NCBI GenBank assembly: GCA_947385425.1
Contig: CANDKY010000028.1
Span: forward strand, 1 to 39,683
DNA: 39,683 bases
Origin: an uncultured Lachnospiraceae bacterium
Lineage (GTDB): Bacteria > Bacillota > Clostridia > Lachnospirales > Lachnospiraceae
Direction: 5' to 3'
The notes under the pieces are model-generated. The model saw only the letters and a list, made by a program, of their open reading frames with translations. It ran no database searches and was not told the DNA's origin. Every line of letters begins with the position of its first letter. Within the stretch, counting starts at the first letter, position 1. The position numbers and the translations under genes were made by a program. This document shows positions 26,335-35,188 of this stretch, piece by piece.

Positions 26335-26411
26335 TTTCAGCCCCCCGCATGACCACTACCGCCACTACTGATATTTTGTATTTGCACTCATATCACGAAC
26401 GGGGGGTGAAA
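26335..26411. repeat. Third inverted-repeat pair, just past the recombinase stop
   Basis: TTTCA-G-CCCCCCG at 26335-26347 is inverted at 26400-26411 (CGGGGGG-TGAAA), differing by one inserted base. The right arm begins 7 bases from the recombinase stop codon. The 369-base interval 26049-26417 holds no gene, only these repeats, the terminator and small dyads such as TTATGGT/ACCATAA near 26300-26318. Confidence 0.55.
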
Positions 26412-26417
26412 AAACAT

Positions 26418-27020
26418 TCAGACCTCCCTCCCATGTTCCCTGCACCGGCGGTAAAATGTAGAATAACTGATATGCAGACGATCCGCTGCCGCGCGCACTG
26501 AAATCCGTCCTGCTTTCCATTCCGCAAAGATTTCATCAAATGCTCCCGGCATCTCTATCCTCCTGCGCCCAAAACGTATGCCGTTGCGCCTGGCTATGGC
26601 AATCCCCTCCGCCTGCCTGCTCTTGATAAAAGAATGCTCCGTTTCCGCCACATAAGCCAGAATTTGTAAAACCAGATCCGCCATAAAGATTCCTGTCAGA
26701 TCCGCATTTGCTGAAGTAGTATTCAGTAACGGCATATCAAGCACAATAATATTCACTTCCATTTCTTTCACAATCCTGCGCCATTCCTCCAATATCTCCT
26801 GGTAATTCCTTCCCAGCCTGTCTATGCTTTTAATATATATTTCATCCCCTTTTTCCAACCGGGCCGTCAAAGCATAATATGCCGGACGTTTAAAGTTCCG
26901 CCCGGACACTTTATCAACATAAATGTCCTGCCTCCCTATCCCTGCCTCCTGCATAGCCTCGATCTGCCTTTCCGGGTTCTGGTCTTTTGACGAAACCCTG
27001 ACATAACCATACTTTTTCAT
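26418..27020 (-). CDS. Small serine recombinase (resolvase/invertase family)
   Basis: 200 residues, the usual size of resolvases and DNA invertases. The catalytic domain (about 1-140) starts KKYGYVRVSSKDQNPERQ with the nucleophile at S10, then KSIDRLGRNYQEI and the helix-E region. The C-terminal helix-turn-helix is ISVRAAADRLHISYSTFYRR. An AGGAGAAAGG site precedes the ATG. Members cut both strands at short dyads to resolve cointegrates or invert DNA. The gene is co-directional with the tad operon and three inverted-repeat pairs lie just downstream, so an invertase role there is attractive but unproven; it may instead be a leftover transposon resolvase. Confidence 0.9.
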   Translation of the reverse strand: MKKYGYVRVSSKDQNPERQIEAMQEAGIGRQDIYVDKVSGRNFKRPAYYALTARLEKGDEIYIKSIDRLGRNYQEILEEWRRIVKEMEVNIIVLDMPLLNTTSANADLTGIFMADLVLQILAYVAETEHSFIKSRQAEGIAIARRNGIRFGRRRIEMPGAFDEIFAEWKAGRISVRAAADRLHISYSTFYRRCREHGREV

Positions 27021-27038
27021 ATGCCCTTTCTCCTTCTG

Positions 27039-27164
27039 TTATATATTCAGGTTCTTTGATACGGAAACCTGTAACCGCTCCTTATATTGCAGTCTTTTTC
27101 CCCTCTGCGCCTTCCGCGTATCCTTTTCCGTCATCCCCGCTTCCCGTCTCTTTAAACTGAACAT
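27039..27164 (-). CDS. Small basic protein upstream of the recombinase gene
   Basis: 41 residues (FSLKRREAGMTEKDTRKAQR, then KRLQYKERLQ and a short tail), highly charged and probably helical. GGAGG lies 8 bases before the ATG at 27164, and the stop is 18 bases before the recombinase start, so the two may be co-transcribed. A longer start at 27221 is possible but has a poorer site. No family recognised. Confidence 0.35.
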   Translation of the reverse strand: MFSLKRREAGMTEKDTRKAQRGKRLQYKERLQVSVSKNLNI

Positions 27165-27309
27165 GGTCATTACCTCCATCCTAATCCTATGTATAATCGC
27201 CATGGGGCTGTACCAGCTCATCCAAACCCTGGAACATTACTGCGAAAGCCGTTTTTAGAATTCCGGCGTCCCTTTGCGGCATCCTTCCTCCGCATGGGCC
27301 TGTACATGC

Positions 27310-27347
27310 AAAAAACCCCCGTCCCCCGGCTCCGGGGGATTCAGGGG
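27310..27347 (-). terminator. Terminator of the chemoreceptor gene
   Basis: On the minus strand a very GC-rich stem (inner CCCCCG/CGGGGG, outer CCCC/GGGG) is followed by six T residues. It lies about 45 bases after the chemoreceptor stop and isolates it from the recombinase unit. Confidence 0.8.
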
Positions 27348-27393
27348 TCTTCCCTTCCCACGCAATCTGATAAATTTATTTCTGCACAGTTCC

Positions 27394-29214
27394 TTACAAC
27401 TGGAACTTACCCGCCTCTTCATTCTGCTTACGGCTCAGTTCCACCAGTCCCTGCGTATCCTCACTGCATTCGCTCAGCGTCTGGGACAGAAGCGCCATGC
27501 TCGCGCTTGTCTCCTCCGTCGATGCCGCATTCTCTTCCACTACGCTCGCCAGGCTGTTAACGGAATCCGTTACAATCTGCTTCAGGGAATTTAATACCTC
27601 CGTCTGATCACCGATTTCCTTGGTCACATCCTCTACCAGCGACACCTCGCTGCTCAGGCTGCGGAATGCCTCCCTTGTCTCCGCCAGACACGCCTGCTGC
27701 TTCTGCACATTGCGCGTTACTTCCTCCATCTTACTTACAGAACTTACCACATTGTTGATCAGCTCTTTCACGATAGTCTCAATTTCCTTGGCATTGCCCG
27801 AAGACTCCTCCGAAAGATTCCTGATTTCTTCCGCCACTACGGCAAACCCTCTGCCCGCATCACCGGCCCTTGCCGCCTCTATGCTGGCATTCAGTGAAAG
27901 CAGGTTCGTCTGCCCTGCCAGGCCCTTGATAATTTCCACCGCCTTGTTGATGCTCGCCGCTGAATCATTGTTCCGGTTCGTCTGTTCCGATACAATCTCA
28001 ATCGTCTCAATCGTCAGTTTCGTAATCCGCTCCAATTCCTTAATGCTTTCCGAAGCCCCGGCCGTATGCTTCGTCATAGCTGATACGGTTTCCTCCAATT
28101 GCTGGACATCATTCTTTTCCACCTCAATGACTCCGCCCAGCTCCTTGATCTTATCATTCACCGTCTCTGTCTCATTTGCCTGATCCGTAGCCCCCTTTGC
28201 CAGATCCTCAATCGCCTGGTTGGTATTCTGGATGCTCTCCGAAATATGTTCAAACTTCTCACTGAACTTTTCGCTGCTCCGGCTTAGCGTCTCCCCGGCG
28301 TGAATCATGCTTCCCAGCATATTCGCCAGAGACTGCCGCACATTTTCAAGCGAACGCGCCATCTCCCCGATTTCATCCGCCCGCTTCATCAATGAAGGAT
28401 TCACCGAAAAACTCAGATCACCCAAAGCCGCCTGGCGCAAATTGCCCTCCACCATTTTAATGCCCCTGGTAATCCTCATTCCGCCTAAAGCAGACAGCAC
28501 CAGCGCCGCTATCAGCAGCACCGTCGCCATAATGCCGTAAAATGTCAGCATAGCGGTAAATTCTTCCTCAATATGTACCTTCATGCCGTCAATTTTCGCA
28601 TTCATGTCATCCACATAATTCCCTGTGGCAACCGCCCATCCCCACGGCTCAAACATCTCCGAATAAGCAACCTTGGGCGCCACTGTCACTCCATCCGATT
28701 TGGTAAAATAGAACTCATGGAACCCGCCCCCGTTTTCCGCGCCGGATACCACAGTCTGCGTAACCTTAACGCCGTTCTGGTCTGTCAGATCATACCTGTT
28801 ATCCCCCTCCTGCTCCGTCAGGATCGGATGCATCACCAATATATAATCTTTCCCGTCTATCCAGATATAACCCGACGCGTCATCCCTATAACGCATAACA
28901 CGAACCGCATCCTTTGCCAGCTCCTGCGCCTCCTCCACAGTCAGCTCCCCGGACTGGCTCCTTTCATAATAAAACTGAATCACTCCTAACGCACCCTGCA
29001 CCTGGGATTTAATCTCCATCAAATACCCATCCATCATGGACTCTTCATATAACTGCTCAGACTCACTCATGGACTGACGCAGATAATAAACGCCCAGACC
29101 GGCCAGACCGGCCGCTGAAACCGCAATCATAACGAATATAATAGAAATCAACATAACCGTTAAGCTCCGGAACCCCTTTGTACCCTGTGTCATACTCCTT
29201 TCTCTTTCCGCCAT
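27394..29214 (-). CDS. Methyl-accepting chemotaxis protein with single Cache domain
   Basis: 606 residues. Membrane helices at about 18-45 and 222-245 frame an outer sCache-type sensor with the typical [15 protein letters not shown] and [13 protein letters not shown] stretches. A HAMP region (about 245-300) and a long signalling coiled coil follow, with the conserved hairpin tip [20 protein letters not shown]. It would sense a small ligand and control CheA, or a dedicated non-flagellar pathway. No che genes are in the window, so it is an orphan locally. It has its own promoter and terminator and is not part of the pilus operon, although it is next to it. A GGAGG site precedes the ATG. Confidence 0.93.
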   Translation of the reverse strand: MAERERSMTQGTKGFRSLTVMLISIIFVMIAVSAAGLAGLGVYYLRQSMSESEQLYEESMMDGYLMEIKSQVQGALGVIQFYYERSQSGELTVEEAQELAKDAVRVMRYRDDASGYIWIDGKDYILVMHPILTEQEGDNRYDLTDQNGVKVTQTVVSGAENGGGFHEFYFTKSDGVTVAPKVAYSEMFEPWGWAVATGNYVDDMNAKIDGMKVHIEEEFTAMLTFYGIMATVLLIAALVLSALGGMRITRGIKMVEGNLRQAALGDLSFSVNPSLMKRADEIGEMARSLENVRQSLANMLGSMIHAGETLSRSSEKFSEKFEHISESIQNTNQAIEDLAKGATDQANETETVNDKIKELGGVIEVEKNDVQQLEETVSAMTKHTAGASESIKELERITKLTIETIEIVSEQTNRNNDSAASINKAVEIIKGLAGQTNLLSLNASIEAARAGDAGRGFAVVAEEIRNLSEESSGNAKEIETIVKELINNVVSSVSKMEEVTRNVQKQQACLAETREAFRSLSSEVSLVEDVTKEIGDQTEVLNSLKQIVTDSVNSLASVVEENAASTEETSASMALLSQTLSECSEDTQGLVELSRKQNEEAGKFQL

Positions 29215-29253
29215 AGCTGCACCTCCAATTTTTCTTATGCCTTTCTTCTTTTT

Positions 29254-29281
29254 ATTATATACTTATTCTACGTAAAGTCAA
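29254..29281 (-). promoter_or_regulatory. Promoter of the chemoreceptor gene
   Basis: Minus strand: TTGACT (29276-29281), a 16-base spacer and consensus TATAAT (29254-29259), about 40 bases before the start codon. No flagellar sigma-28 pattern is needed to explain it. Confidence 0.75.
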
Positions 29282-29349
29282 TCAGCAAATATCCATAGAT
29301 CGAATATTGAACAAAAAACAGTCCTTTTCTCTCCAAAAAGTGTGCAATT

Positions 29350-30783
29350 TTACGGAAACCACAGGCATACCTCATGCCCTTTTTCCTGAATCCGGAAAAC
29401 CCCCTTATGGGCAAGCACAATCTGCTTTACGATACGAAGCCCCATAATGTGAGGCCCTTCACCCTCCCGGAACGTTTCCCCGTAAACTTCCCCTTTCCCC
29501 GTATCCTCCTTTTCACGGGAAGGTTCTTCCGTCAAATACCTTATAATCCCGTCGCCGATCCCGCACCCGTCGTCCTTTACACTTATCCGCAGGCCGCCGT
29601 CTTTTTGCCGGGCTGACAGGCAGATCCGGCATCCTGACGGGTTATGGCGGATGCTGTTGTTTAACAGATTTCCCACAGCCCGCATAATCAGCCTTTCATC
29701 CCCCTCCATCTGATATCCCTCCAGCTCCGGCCCGATATCCGGTATCAGCTCGTACTGCTCCCCCGGCTCCTGATTTATGATCTCCGCCGCGAGCTGCCGC
29801 AAAAGGGAAGCCGGATAAAAAAGGCTGATCCGCAAAGGCTGCATATGGTATTCCAATTTGGAAGCCAGGTTTAAATCCTCGATCAACTGCCTGATTTTAA
29901 GGCTCTGCCCCCTTATTACCGCCGCCTTTTCCCTTTCCTGTACACTTAAATTCCCGCTTTTTTCCAGTTCATCGGCATATCCCATAATCATGGAAAGAGG
30001 CGTCCGGATATCATGGGACACCCCGGATATCCACTCCGTCCTTGCCGTATCCCTTTTTTCCAGCGCATTTCTCTGCGCTTCTAAAATATCAGAAGCCCTG
30101 TTAAGCTGCGCCGCAAGGCTGGATGCCGTGCCCCTTTCCCCAAGATGTATTTTCCGGTTTTCGGACAGGGCGCAGATCCCTTCCGAGAGCGGCTTTAACG
30201 ATTTGTAATAACGGTATCCCAAAAAGATCACCACCAGAAATACCGTAACCAGGTTCATCACGACAAAAATCCCCACATAAGCCAAGGAATCATTCATGAA
30301 ACCAACAGACACTTCCATGGAATATTTCCACACGCTGTTTTTGGGGCGCCCTGCCACCAAAAGGCCCTTTTGCGTGCGCAGCAGTTTGACCGGATAGTCC
30401 TCCAGATACCAGCGGGTAAAGCCCGCCACCTCCCCCAGGGTATAATGCCCTTTCAGTTCCGGCGGTTTATTCCACGAATACACCACATCCCCCTTATCAT
30501 CCAAAACCAGCAGAAATATGAAATCCCTGCTTTCCAGGTATTCCTTTATTTCTGCCGTCATGACGAACCCCTCCGCAGGCTTCCCGGAAACTTCCCCATC
30601 CACTATCCCTTCCAGCTCCCGCAGGCCCCTGGGGAACATATTGCTGTCGCCTGCCAGATGATAAGCGCCAAAGGCCAGTAATCCCCCCAGGTTCACCGCA
30701 ATCAAAAACACCGCTATGACCCATGTTATCCCGATATACCTGCCGTATATTTTCAATAAATCCCTCATCCATCTCCTCCGCAT
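29350..30783 (-). CDS. Sensor histidine kinase of an antimicrobial-peptide type two-component system
   Basis: 477 residues. Membrane helices at about 19-41 and 169-189 frame an extracytoplasmic domain of about 125 residues. A HAMP-like linker leads to the HisKA box WISGVSHDIRTPLSMIMGY with phospho-acceptor H257. The ATPase domain shows NLLNNSIRHNPSG (N box), DDGCGIGDGI (G1) and HIMGLRIVKQIV. It should phosphorylate the response regulator encoded just upstream in the same direction. Together with the divergent LanFEG-type transporter this matches antimicrobial-peptide resistance systems such as CprABC-CprKR of Clostridioides difficile (comparison from memory). Ligand is unknown. Confidence 0.9.
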   Translation of the reverse strand: MRRRWMRDLLKIYGRYIGITWVIAVFLIAVNLGGLLAFGAYHLAGDSNMFPRGLRELEGIVDGEVSGKPAEGFVMTAEIKEYLESRDFIFLLVLDDKGDVVYSWNKPPELKGHYTLGEVAGFTRWYLEDYPVKLLRTQKGLLVAGRPKNSVWKYSMEVSVGFMNDSLAYVGIFVVMNLVTVFLVVIFLGYRYYKSLKPLSEGICALSENRKIHLGERGTASSLAAQLNRASDILEAQRNALEKRDTARTEWISGVSHDIRTPLSMIMGYADELEKSGNLSVQEREKAAVIRGQSLKIRQLIEDLNLASKLEYHMQPLRISLFYPASLLRQLAAEIINQEPGEQYELIPDIGPELEGYQMEGDERLIMRAVGNLLNNSIRHNPSGCRICLSARQKDGGLRISVKDDGCGIGDGIIRYLTEEPSREKEDTGKGEVYGETFREGEGPHIMGLRIVKQIVLAHKGVFRIQEKGHEVCLWFP

Positions 30784-30882
30784 TTAGAATACAGTCGCTT
30801 CACCGCTTTGCACGATATTAAAGCAAACGGCATAACAAATCCCTGCTTCCGTTTCCTGCCAAAGCCATACACAAAAGCCGGC

Positions 30883-31596
30883 CTACACTTTCAGCTTATA
30901 TCCCAGCCCCCGCACGGTCAGAAGGAACTGCGGCTTAGATGGGTTTTCCTCTATCTTCTCCCGGAGCCGCCGGATATGCACCATAATCGTATTTTCGTAA
31001 CCGAAGTAATTATCCTCCCACACTGCCTGGCAAAGCTGGTCAAAGGTCACTATGTTTCCCCTGTTTTCCCAGAGTTTTCGTAAAATTGACAATTCTTTGG
31101 CGGTCAATGAAATTTCCCTGTCCGCCCACCCGGCCACGCCGCTTTTAAAATCCACCCTGCACGCTCCAAGTATTAACACCTCCTCCCGCAATGCCGGACT
31201 GCCCTTGGGAAAATATGTCCTTTTTAATATGGCGCTGATCCGAAGGATCAATTCCCTTGGCAAAAAAGGCTTGACCATATAATCATCCGCCCCAAGCCCA
31301 AGCCCCAGAAGACGGTCGCAGTCCTCATCCCTTGCGGAAAGGAACAATACCGGCACCTCCGACACCGTCCTTATTTTCTGCATCAGTGAAAAACCGTCGC
31401 CGTCCGGAAGGTTAATATCCAAAATCACAATTTCCGGCTCTCTTTTCCGGAAATACTCCTCCGCCTCCCCGGCGCTGCCGGCACAATCTATAAAAAGGAA
31501 GCCCTCCCGTTCCAAAATTCCCTTGACCATTTTTAAAAATTCCCTGTTGTCGTCCACCAAAAGCAATACACTCTCAAAAATATTTTTCATGCCCAC
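30883..31596 (-). CDS. OmpR-family response regulator
   Basis: 237 residues. The receiver domain (about 8-120) has the acidic pair DD at 15-16, the phospho-acceptor D60 in VILDINLPDGDG and K109 in MVKPF. The winged-helix output domain follows (about 135-235), with LTAKELSILRKLWENRG and IMVHIRRLREKI. It is probably phosphorylated by the kinase at 29350-30783 and acts at the divergent region 31597-31764. The GTG at 31596 has GGAGG at 6 bases; ATG 31590 is an alternative. Family is certain; target is inferred from the divergent layout. Confidence 0.93.
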   Translation of the reverse strand: MGMKNIFESVLLLVDDNREFLKMVKGILEREGFLFIDCAGSAGEAEEYFRKREPEIVILDINLPDGDGFSLMQKIRTVSEVPVLFLSARDEDCDRLLGLGLGADDYMVKPFLPRELILRISAILKRTYFPKGSPALREEVLILGACRVDFKSGVAGWADREISLTAKELSILRKLWENRGNIVTFDQLCQAVWEDNYFGYENTIMVHIRRLREKIEENPSKPQFLLTVRGLGYKLKV

Positions 31597-31675
31597 ATCC
31601 CGCCTCCAATTCTCCCTTCCATTGTATCATTCCGCTATTCCTCCCGTAAACAATCCGCCCCAAATTTAAGGTAAA

Positions 31676-31719
31676 CGTAAGGCAGCTTTCATCTTCCCGT
31701 AAGGGACGCCCTGTATACT
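31676..31719 (+). promoter_or_regulatory. Probable activator-dependent promoter of the LanFEG genes
   Basis: A -10 box TATACT (31714-31719) has no good -35 box. Instead, two direct CGTAAGG repeats lie at 31676-31682 and 31698-31704, 22 bases apart and ending at the expected -35 region; GTAAAC also occurs twice upstream. Such a layout is typical of response-regulator activated promoters, with the divergent regulator as the natural candidate. Confidence 0.5.
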
Positions 31720-31764
31720 CCTTTTGAACGGAAAAATTTAAAGGGAGAAGAAAGGAAGGCATCT

Positions 31765-32709
31765 ATGAACCAAAAAAATGCTGTAATTAAAACAAAAAAC
31801 CTTACCAAAAGCTACTCGTCCGCCCACGCTGTCCAGGAGGTAAACCTCGCCGTGCCGGAAGGATGCATTTACGGATTCTTAGGCCCCAACGGCGCCGGAA
31901 AAAGCACCACCATGAAAATGCTTCTCGGGCTGATCAAACCTACCGACGGGGATATCACCGTTTTGGGAACACCGCTTGTCCGTGCCGGCAAATCCGCAAA
32001 GGAAAAAGAACGGCTCTCAGTCCTTAAGCAGACCGGTTCCCTGATTGAATCCCCCTCCTACTACGGCCATCTCACCGGAAGGGAAAACCTGGAGATACTC
32101 TGCACGCTGAAAAACGTGCCCCAGTCGGAAATCAGCGAAGCCCTTTCCATTGTAAGGATGGAAAAGCAGCAGGACAAGAAAGCCGCGCACTATTCCCTTG
32201 GCATGAAACAGCGCCTGGGACTGGCAGGCGCCCTGCTTGGGCATCCAAAGCTTCTCCTTTTGGACGAACCCACCAACGGCCTTGATCCCGCCGGAATACA
32301 GGAAATGCGGGAACTGGTGCGTTCCCTGCCGGAAACCTGCCATATGACAGTCATGGTATCCAGCCATCTTTTAAGCGAAATTGACCAGATGGCGGACTAT
32401 GCAGGCATCATCAATAAAGGAAGGCTTATTTACCAGGACAGCCTTTTGCGCCTTCATGAATACAGCAGGCGGCAGCTTTGCCTGCGCACCGATAATAACA
32501 GCCGCGCAATGGCCGTATTAAACGAAAACCGGATTGACTGCAGGCTGGAAGGAGGATTTTTAACCTTTGCGGAAACCGCCGATGAAAAAACCGCTTATTT
32601 AATCTCCGCGCTGGTAAAAGAAGGGATCGGTATTTTACGGGTAGAGGAACGCCAGAAATCCCTGGAAGATATCTTCCTGGAACTGACCGGAAAGCAGGTG
32701 AGCTTATGA
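31765..32709 (+). CDS. ABC transporter ATPase, lantibiotic-immunity type (LanF/BcrA-like)
   Basis: 314 residues. The nucleotide-binding domain has Walker A GPNGAGKST (about 40-48), a glutamate instead of glutamine in the Q-loop region (SLIESPSYYG, E95), signature YSLGMKQRL and Walker B LLLLDEPTNGLD. The E-loop is a known mark of lantibiotic self-protection transporters. The C-terminal part is a short regulatory tail. It works with the two permeases that follow; its stop overlaps the next start (ATGA). AAGGAAGG precedes the ATG. Likely role: removing bacitracin- or lantibiotic-like peptides from the membrane. Confidence 0.9.
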   Translation: MNQKNAVIKTKNLTKSYSSAHAVQEVNLAVPEGCIYGFLGPNGAGKSTTMKMLLGLIKPTDGDITVLGTPLVRAGKSAKEKERLSVLKQTGSLIESPSYYGHLTGRENLEILCTLKNVPQSEISEALSIVRMEKQQDKKAAHYSLGMKQRLGLAGALLGHPKLLLLDEPTNGLDPAGIQEMRELVRSLPETCHMTVMVSSHLLSEIDQMADYAGIINKGRLIYQDSLLRLHEYSRRQLCLRTDNNSRAMAVLNENRIDCRLEGGFLTFAETADEKTAYLISALVKEGIGILRVEERQKSLEDIFLELTGKQVSL

Positions 32710-33470
32710 TAAGATTACTTATAACGGAACTGAAAAAGACGCGCCGCCGCCATACCGGCCTTGTTTACGGGGCGGCTCTGGGCCTGATGCTCGTATGGGC
32801 TCTCTGGGCCATGTCCAAAATGGAAAACCGCAATAACGTGATTACACAGCAGGGATACTATTATCTCCTTGCAAATTTCCCCCTCATGAATTCCTTCCTC
32901 CTCCCTGTCATCATTGCCTGTGCGGAAAGCAGGCTCTGCGATATAGAAGTGAAAGGAAATACCTTTAAGCTCCTGTGCACCCTGCAGCCAAGGCGCAGCA
33001 TTTACCACATAAAACTGCTGGTAAGTTTCCTGTACCTTCTTCTCTTTACAACTGCACAGACCGCCCTGATCCGCGGGCTCTGCGGCCTTTTCCATGTGAA
33101 ACAGCCCTGTCCCGCGCAGCATATGCTTTTTTTCTTCCTGGCAAACCTGACCGTGGGAACGGTGCTGGTTATCATCCAGCAATCCCTGTCCCTTTTGTCA
33201 GACAACCAGTTGTTCCCCCTGTTTGTCGGGGTGGGCGGAACCTTTGTGGGCATTTTTTCCGGCTTCCTGCCCCAAATCCCCATCCAGCGCCTGCTACCCT
33301 GGGGCTATTACTCGGTTTTTCTCACCGTCGGCCTCAACTATGAACAAACCACCCGTACAATCACCTATTATCCGGTTCCTTTTGCTTACCGATCCTATAT
33401 CGGTTTTGCCGTCTTCGGAATCATCGCTTACCTGATTGGTAAAGACAGATTTATGAAAAAGGAGGTCTGA
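32706..33470 (+). CDS. LanE-type permease subunit of the peptide-resistance ABC transporter
   Basis: 254 residues with about six membrane helices. The first follows a basic N-terminus (RLLITELKKTRRRH) typical of the MutE/EpiE permease family. GNTFKLLCTLQPRRSIYHIKLL is the cytoplasmic coupling stretch usual in the family, and the next helices come in pairs. It has a four-base overlap with the ATPase gene and is followed by the second permease after 3 bases. It should form half of the membrane channel. Family resemblance is clear; specificity cannot be read from sequence. Confidence 0.82.
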   Translation: MIRLLITELKKTRRRHTGLVYGAALGLMLVWALWAMSKMENRNNVITQQGYYYLLANFPLMNSFLLPVIIACAESRLCDIEVKGNTFKLLCTLQPRRSIYHIKLLVSFLYLLLFTTAQTALIRGLCGLFHVKQPCPAQHMLFFFLANLTVGTVLVIIQQSLSLLSDNQLFPLFVGVGGTFVGIFSGFLPQIPIQRLLPWGYYSVFLTVGLNYEQTTRTITYYPVPFAYRSYIGFAVFGIIAYLIGKDRFMKKEV

Positions 33471-33473
33471 GAT

Positions 33474-34205
33474 ATGCTGGCTGTATGTATCAAAAGTGAA
33501 AACCTGAAAATAAGGCGTTCCTATATCTGGCTGGCCTTTTTGTTCATCCCTGTTGTCCCTGCCGTTATGGGTACCCAGAATTATCTGAATAACTTAGGGA
33601 TGCTGAAAAATGAATGGTATTCCCTGTGGACGCAGGTTACTTTATTTTACACTGATTTCTTCTTTGCACCACTGGTTGCCATTTACTGCAGTTACCTCTG
33701 GCGGCTGGAAAACCAGAATAAAAACCGCCATCTGCTCCTGACAGCACCGGTAAAAGCCTGTGATATCTTTCTGGGAAAGCTTGCCGTTATTATAAGGATT
33801 ACCCTGCTGACACAGTTATGGATTTTTGCTTTATATCTGATCGCCGGGAAGCTGGCCCGCCTGCCCGGTTTCCCTCCCCCGCTGCTTTTCCTTTACATTG
33901 CCCGGGGATGCCTTGGCGGGATAGCCGTGGCGGCTGTACAGCTCCTTATTTCCATGCAGCTTCGCAGCTTTGCCGCGCCTGTTGCCATTGCCTGCATCGG
34001 AAGCATTACCGGTTTTTTAGCCTCCAATTCCAGATTCGCCGTATATTACCCTTATTCCCTCATGGTGGTCGGCATGAATGCAAATAAATCGGAGGATATG
34101 CTCTCCGGGAACGGCGCTGTATTTTTCATAAGCTGCCTGGCATATCTGACCCTGTCCTGCACGGCGGCAATCCTGCTGCTCAAAAGGCAGGATGTGAAGG
34201 CCTGA
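33474..34205 (+). CDS. LanG-type permease subunit of the peptide-resistance ABC transporter
   Basis: 243 residues with about six membrane helices. The motif LKIRRSYIWLAFLFIPVVPA begins the first helix. NKNRHLLLTAPVKACDIFLGK is the coupling stretch matching MutG/EpiG permeases. An AAAGGAGG site lies in the end of the preceding gene. It forms the second half of the LanEG channel. No lantibiotic structural or modification gene occurs in the window, so the transporter appears to serve resistance rather than producer immunity (inference). Confidence 0.82.
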   Translation: MLAVCIKSENLKIRRSYIWLAFLFIPVVPAVMGTQNYLNNLGMLKNEWYSLWTQVTLFYTDFFFAPLVAIYCSYLWRLENQNKNRHLLLTAPVKACDIFLGKLAVIIRITLLTQLWIFALYLIAGKLARLPGFPPPLLFLYIARGCLGGIAVAAVQLLISMQLRSFAAPVAIACIGSITGFLASNSRFAVYYPYSLMVVGMNANKSEDMLSGNGAVFFISCLAYLTLSCTAAILLLKRQDVKA

Positions 34206-34207
34206 CA

Positions 34208-34253
34208 GTTATGGCATTGGTATATTTCCATGCGGTGTATCAATGCCATTAAC
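34208..34253. terminator. Stem-loop after the LanFEG genes
   Basis: ATGGCATTG (34211-34219) pairs perfectly with CAATGCCAT (34241-34249), with three more pairs across a bulge; the loop is about 21 bases. There is no U-run, so it is a possible transcript end or stabiliser rather than a firm terminator. Confidence 0.4.
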
Positions 34254-34429
34254 TTAAATTCCCCGGGATACCGTTCCATATATATCCCGAAACAAATCTT
34301 GACAAAACAGTATAGACCTAAAAAGGCGATGCCCCCCCTTTTCATAACTTAAAATATGATGGCTGACAGTTCGGAGGGGAATATGGAGGATTTCTTCATT
34401 GCTATACTAAAGAAAAAGGGGCGATTCTA

Positions 34430-34537
34430 ATGACGACTGAATACAGGAATTGGCAAGAGAAATTTATGGATGTAAATTTTGTTGATCAGCGTTTAAAAAA
34501 CCGCTTGTTCGGTACCTTCATGCTTTTTATATGGTAA
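34430..34537 (+). pseudogene. N-terminal remnant of an IS4/Tn5-like transposase
   Basis: Thirty-five codons: a W-x-x-E-x-F helix then FVDQRLKNRLF, the DNA-binding start typical of Tn5-related transposases, ending in a stop. Further broken frames without a start lie to about 34740, such as AEVSKAANRRLLDSLQDIV. The rest of 34538-35037 holds no intact gene, only the stem-loop and direct repeats noted separately. Non-functional. Confidence 0.45.
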
Positions 34538-34750
34538 AAAGCACTCTGTAGTGTTTATAGACAGGAACCCATTACCTGTACCGATATGCGGAAGTGTCAA
34601 AAGCCGCAAACAGAAGACTGCTGGATTCCTTGCAGGACATCGTCCCGGCAGGCAGTCTTGAACGGGAGATCAATGAAGTCTGCGGGAAAAAGACGGTCCT
34701 TTGCTTCACCTTTACTAATTTCATATGTATCTCCAAACCAGACATATAAA

Positions 34751-34778
34751 TATACTCCCATACGACTATGGGAGTATA
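34751..34778. repeat. Perfect 12-bp stem with 4-base loop
   Basis: TATACTCCCATA (34751-34762) pairs without mismatch with TATGGGAGTATA (34767-34778) around CGAC. No T-run follows on the plus strand. It could be a recombination or regulatory structure, or a terminator reading leftward, where T/A-rich DNA follows. Confidence 0.6.
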
Positions 34779-34787
34779 CGTAAATAT

Positions 34788-34867
34788 GGATAATATTCTC
34801 CGCCGTTATCCCCGGCTTTACATCACTTACACGTGGACAATATTCTTGGCCGTTATCCCCGGCTTTA
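34788..34867. repeat. Two 33-bp direct repeats, period 47
   Basis: Units at 34788-34820 and 34835-34867 share 30 of 33 bases, including GTTATCCCCGGCTTTA. The first unit also holds a GGATAA/TTATCC dyad that is broken by one change in the second. No coding frame explains them. Confidence 0.7.
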
Positions 34868-35037
34868 AAAACATACCTGCGTTAACAGCTTCCTGCCTTA
34901 TATACCCGGCATTAAGGAACAGTTCCTAACCATAATACGCAAAGCCCTCAAAATCATGAAAAAGCTTCATATAATTATGATATGGCAATGACCATAAAAA
35001 GTCAATTCTATAATCTTTAAAAACCCCAAAAAAACAG

Positions 35038-35066
35038 TTGACAATCCCGAAAATAAAGCGTATGCT
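35038..35066 (+). promoter_or_regulatory. Strong promoter for the small ORF / ABC exporter leader
   Basis: Consensus TTGACA (35038-35043), a 17-base spacer and TATGCT (35061-35066). Transcription would start near 35073, giving a leader of about 115 bases before the small ORF. Confidence 0.75.
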
Positions 35067-35084
35067 ATGGATACATTTAGCAAT

Positions 35085-35143
35085 CAGGTTAAAAATACCA
35101 GATTATAATTAACCGGCTAAAATATCAGGTTAAAATTAACCGG
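35085..35143. promoter_or_regulatory. Operator-like palindromic repeats downstream of the promoter
   Basis: An 18-base palindromic unit, CAGGTTAAAATTAACCGG, is intact at 35126-35143, with a close copy at 35099-35116 (CAGATTATAATTAACCGG) and a half copy at 35085. The two full copies are 27 bases apart. Placement between promoter and ribosome binding site suggests a repressor roadblock; no regulator gene is adjacent. Confidence 0.55.
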
Positions 35144-35188
35144 AAAAACATAATCAAACCTATAAATACAAGGAAGGAGGCTAAGAAT

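Noticed and set aside
27153-27259. A plus-strand frame from ATG 27162 for a 32-residue hydrophobic peptide, reminiscent of type I toxins
   Set aside because: No ribosome binding site, and the opposite strand carries a frame with a good GGAGG site; hydrophobicity alone is weak evidence.
34788-34867. Direct repeats considered as a small CRISPR array
   Set aside because: Only two units, a 14-base spacer, imperfect repeats and no cas genes in the window.
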